In this document: positions 13,310-13,683 of the stretch, piece by piece | Layout: each line of letters begins with the position of its first letter | Numbering within the stretch: the first letter of the stretch is position 1 | Assembly: GCA_018399295.1 (NCBI GenBank) | Contig: JAGYOO010000012.1 | Location: 1 to 13,683, forward strand | DNA length: 13,683 bases | Source: Candidatus Omnitrophota bacterium | Lineage (GTDB): Bacteria; Omnitrophota; Gorgyraeia; B26-G9 | Direction of reading: 5' to 3' | Made by a program: the position numbers and the translations under genes | The notes under the pieces: model-generated | Told to the model about the DNA's origin: nothing | Seen by the model: the letters and a program-made list of their open reading frames with translations, nothing else | The model's database searches: none

Positions 13310-13683
13310 CTGATATTCCTTGTCGTCCTGTCTTCCAGGCTGTTAAATATTCTTCTCTCTTCTCCGGATATATCTCCTCCAGATACCCTTGCAATGCCTT
13401 CGCGGACACCGGCAACCGGCCAATTCCTTCTAAAACTCCGACTACCGTGAACGCGCTGACGCGCGGGTCTTTTAGGCTGCACGCGCCGGTAACCAGGTCA
13501 AACCGGACCGTTCTTCCGGCCAAACGCTGAAGCGATCTATTAGTTTTTTGGCACTTCTGAAGAAACGGCCGTTCATTAATAATAAGCGTACCGGCAGGAG
13601 ACAAATATTTCATGATTATCGACATCCCGACAGATGGCTCCAGGCAGATAATAATGTCGGCGGTCTGATTCATAATCAGCGAG
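13296..13683 (-). CDS. 2-oxoacid:ferredoxin oxidoreductase gamma-type subunit, C-terminal part (cut by right edge)
   Basis: The visible 129 codons continue past the right edge and look like the C-terminal half of the gamma (catalytic-gamma or IorB) domain of pyruvate/indolepyruvate:ferredoxin oxidoreductases. ADIIICLEPSVGMSIIMKYL is followed by SPAGTLIINERPF, and EEYLTAWKTGRQ lies near the end. The central strand-loop-strand ADxxxxLEP...LxPxGTxIxN is the family hallmark. Such enzymes decarboxylate 2-oxoacids to acyl-CoA and reduce ferredoxin. An internal ATG at 13671-13673 is not the start, since the conserved strand begins right there and the frame stays open. It overlaps the first Tes-like gene by 14 bases and is thus cotranscribed with it. 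An indolepyruvate-type (IorB) identity is more likely than pyruvate-type, but this is not certain. Confidence 0.72.
   Translation of the reverse strand, partial: SLIMNQTADIIICLEPSVGMSIIMKYLSPAGTLIINERPFLQKCQKTNRSLQRLAGRTVRFDLVTGACSLKDPRVSAFTVVGVLEGIGRLPVSAKALQGYLEEIYPEKREEYLTAWKTGRQGISGEFK

Noticed and set aside
1..13683. CRISPR arrays, tRNA or rRNA genes, insertion sequences, phage genes
   Set aside because: No regularly spaced direct repeats, cloverleaf or rRNA-like segments, transposase or integrase motifs were seen on reading both strands.

Overview
The window looks like a piece of chromosome from an uncultured anaerobic bacterium. Bacterial origin is supported by Shine-Dalgarno sequences (for example before 5848, 12090 and 1301), by sigma70-type promoters (a TTGATA/17/TATAAT pair before pgk) and by a lipoprotein-like signal peptide. 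An anaerobic lifestyle is inferred from four radical SAM enzymes and a ferredoxin-type 2-oxoacid oxidoreductase subunit within 13.7 kb. I cannot name the phylum from sequence alone; candidate phyla rich in radical SAM genes would fit. No rRNA, tRNA, CRISPR array, transposase or phage gene was seen, and no gene-free stretch exceeds 260 bases.

Layout, left to right. (1) 1-477, minus strand: the N-terminal half of phosphoglycerate kinase, cut by the left edge, with its own promoter at 520-548. (2) 604-626: a hairpin terminator that closes the next unit. (3) 636-8488, minus strand: eight tightly packed genes, transcribed right to left from a possible promoter near 8555-8583. In transcription order they are a CapK/PaaK-type adenylate-forming enzyme, a B12-binding-type radical SAM enzyme, a TylF-like O-methyltransferase, a second SAM methyltransferase, an extended SDR (NAD-dependent epimerase/dehydratase), a radical SAM enzyme with C-terminal cysteines, an M48 metalloprotease that is probably a lipoprotein, and a LOG-family nucleotide hydrolase. 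(4) 8489-8746: a divergent intergenic promoter region. (5) 8747-10405, plus strand: a GT-C (GT39/ArnT-like) membrane glycosyltransferase. (6) 10391-13683, minus strand: the C-terminal part of a 2-oxoacid:ferredoxin oxidoreductase gamma-type subunit, two tandem paralogous radical SAM enzymes of the Tes/MJ0619 type (COG1964-like), and a small secreted protein. These genes overlap or nearly touch, so they probably form another operon whose start lies beyond the right edge.

How they may work together (inference). The six enzymes at the head of the eight-gene unit look like a compact biosynthesis or tailoring pathway: acid activation, radical carbon chemistry, two methylations and sugar or alcohol redox. 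The GT-C glycosyltransferase on the opposite strand suggests a cell-envelope glycolipid, polysaccharide or related small molecule. The separate unit with two Tes-like enzymes is the best candidate for something poorly described. The archaeal relatives of these enzymes join unactivated carbons of lipid chains or methylate pterins, and a tandem pair in a bacterium next to a ferredoxin-reducing enzyme could form unusual membrane lipids. The product is not determined by anything in the sequence.

Structural oddities include a perfect 20-bp inverted repeat inside the CapK-like gene (7374-7423), a start codon buried in a hairpin (7156-7172), and a nearly leaderless promoter and start arrangement at the glycosyltransferase gene.
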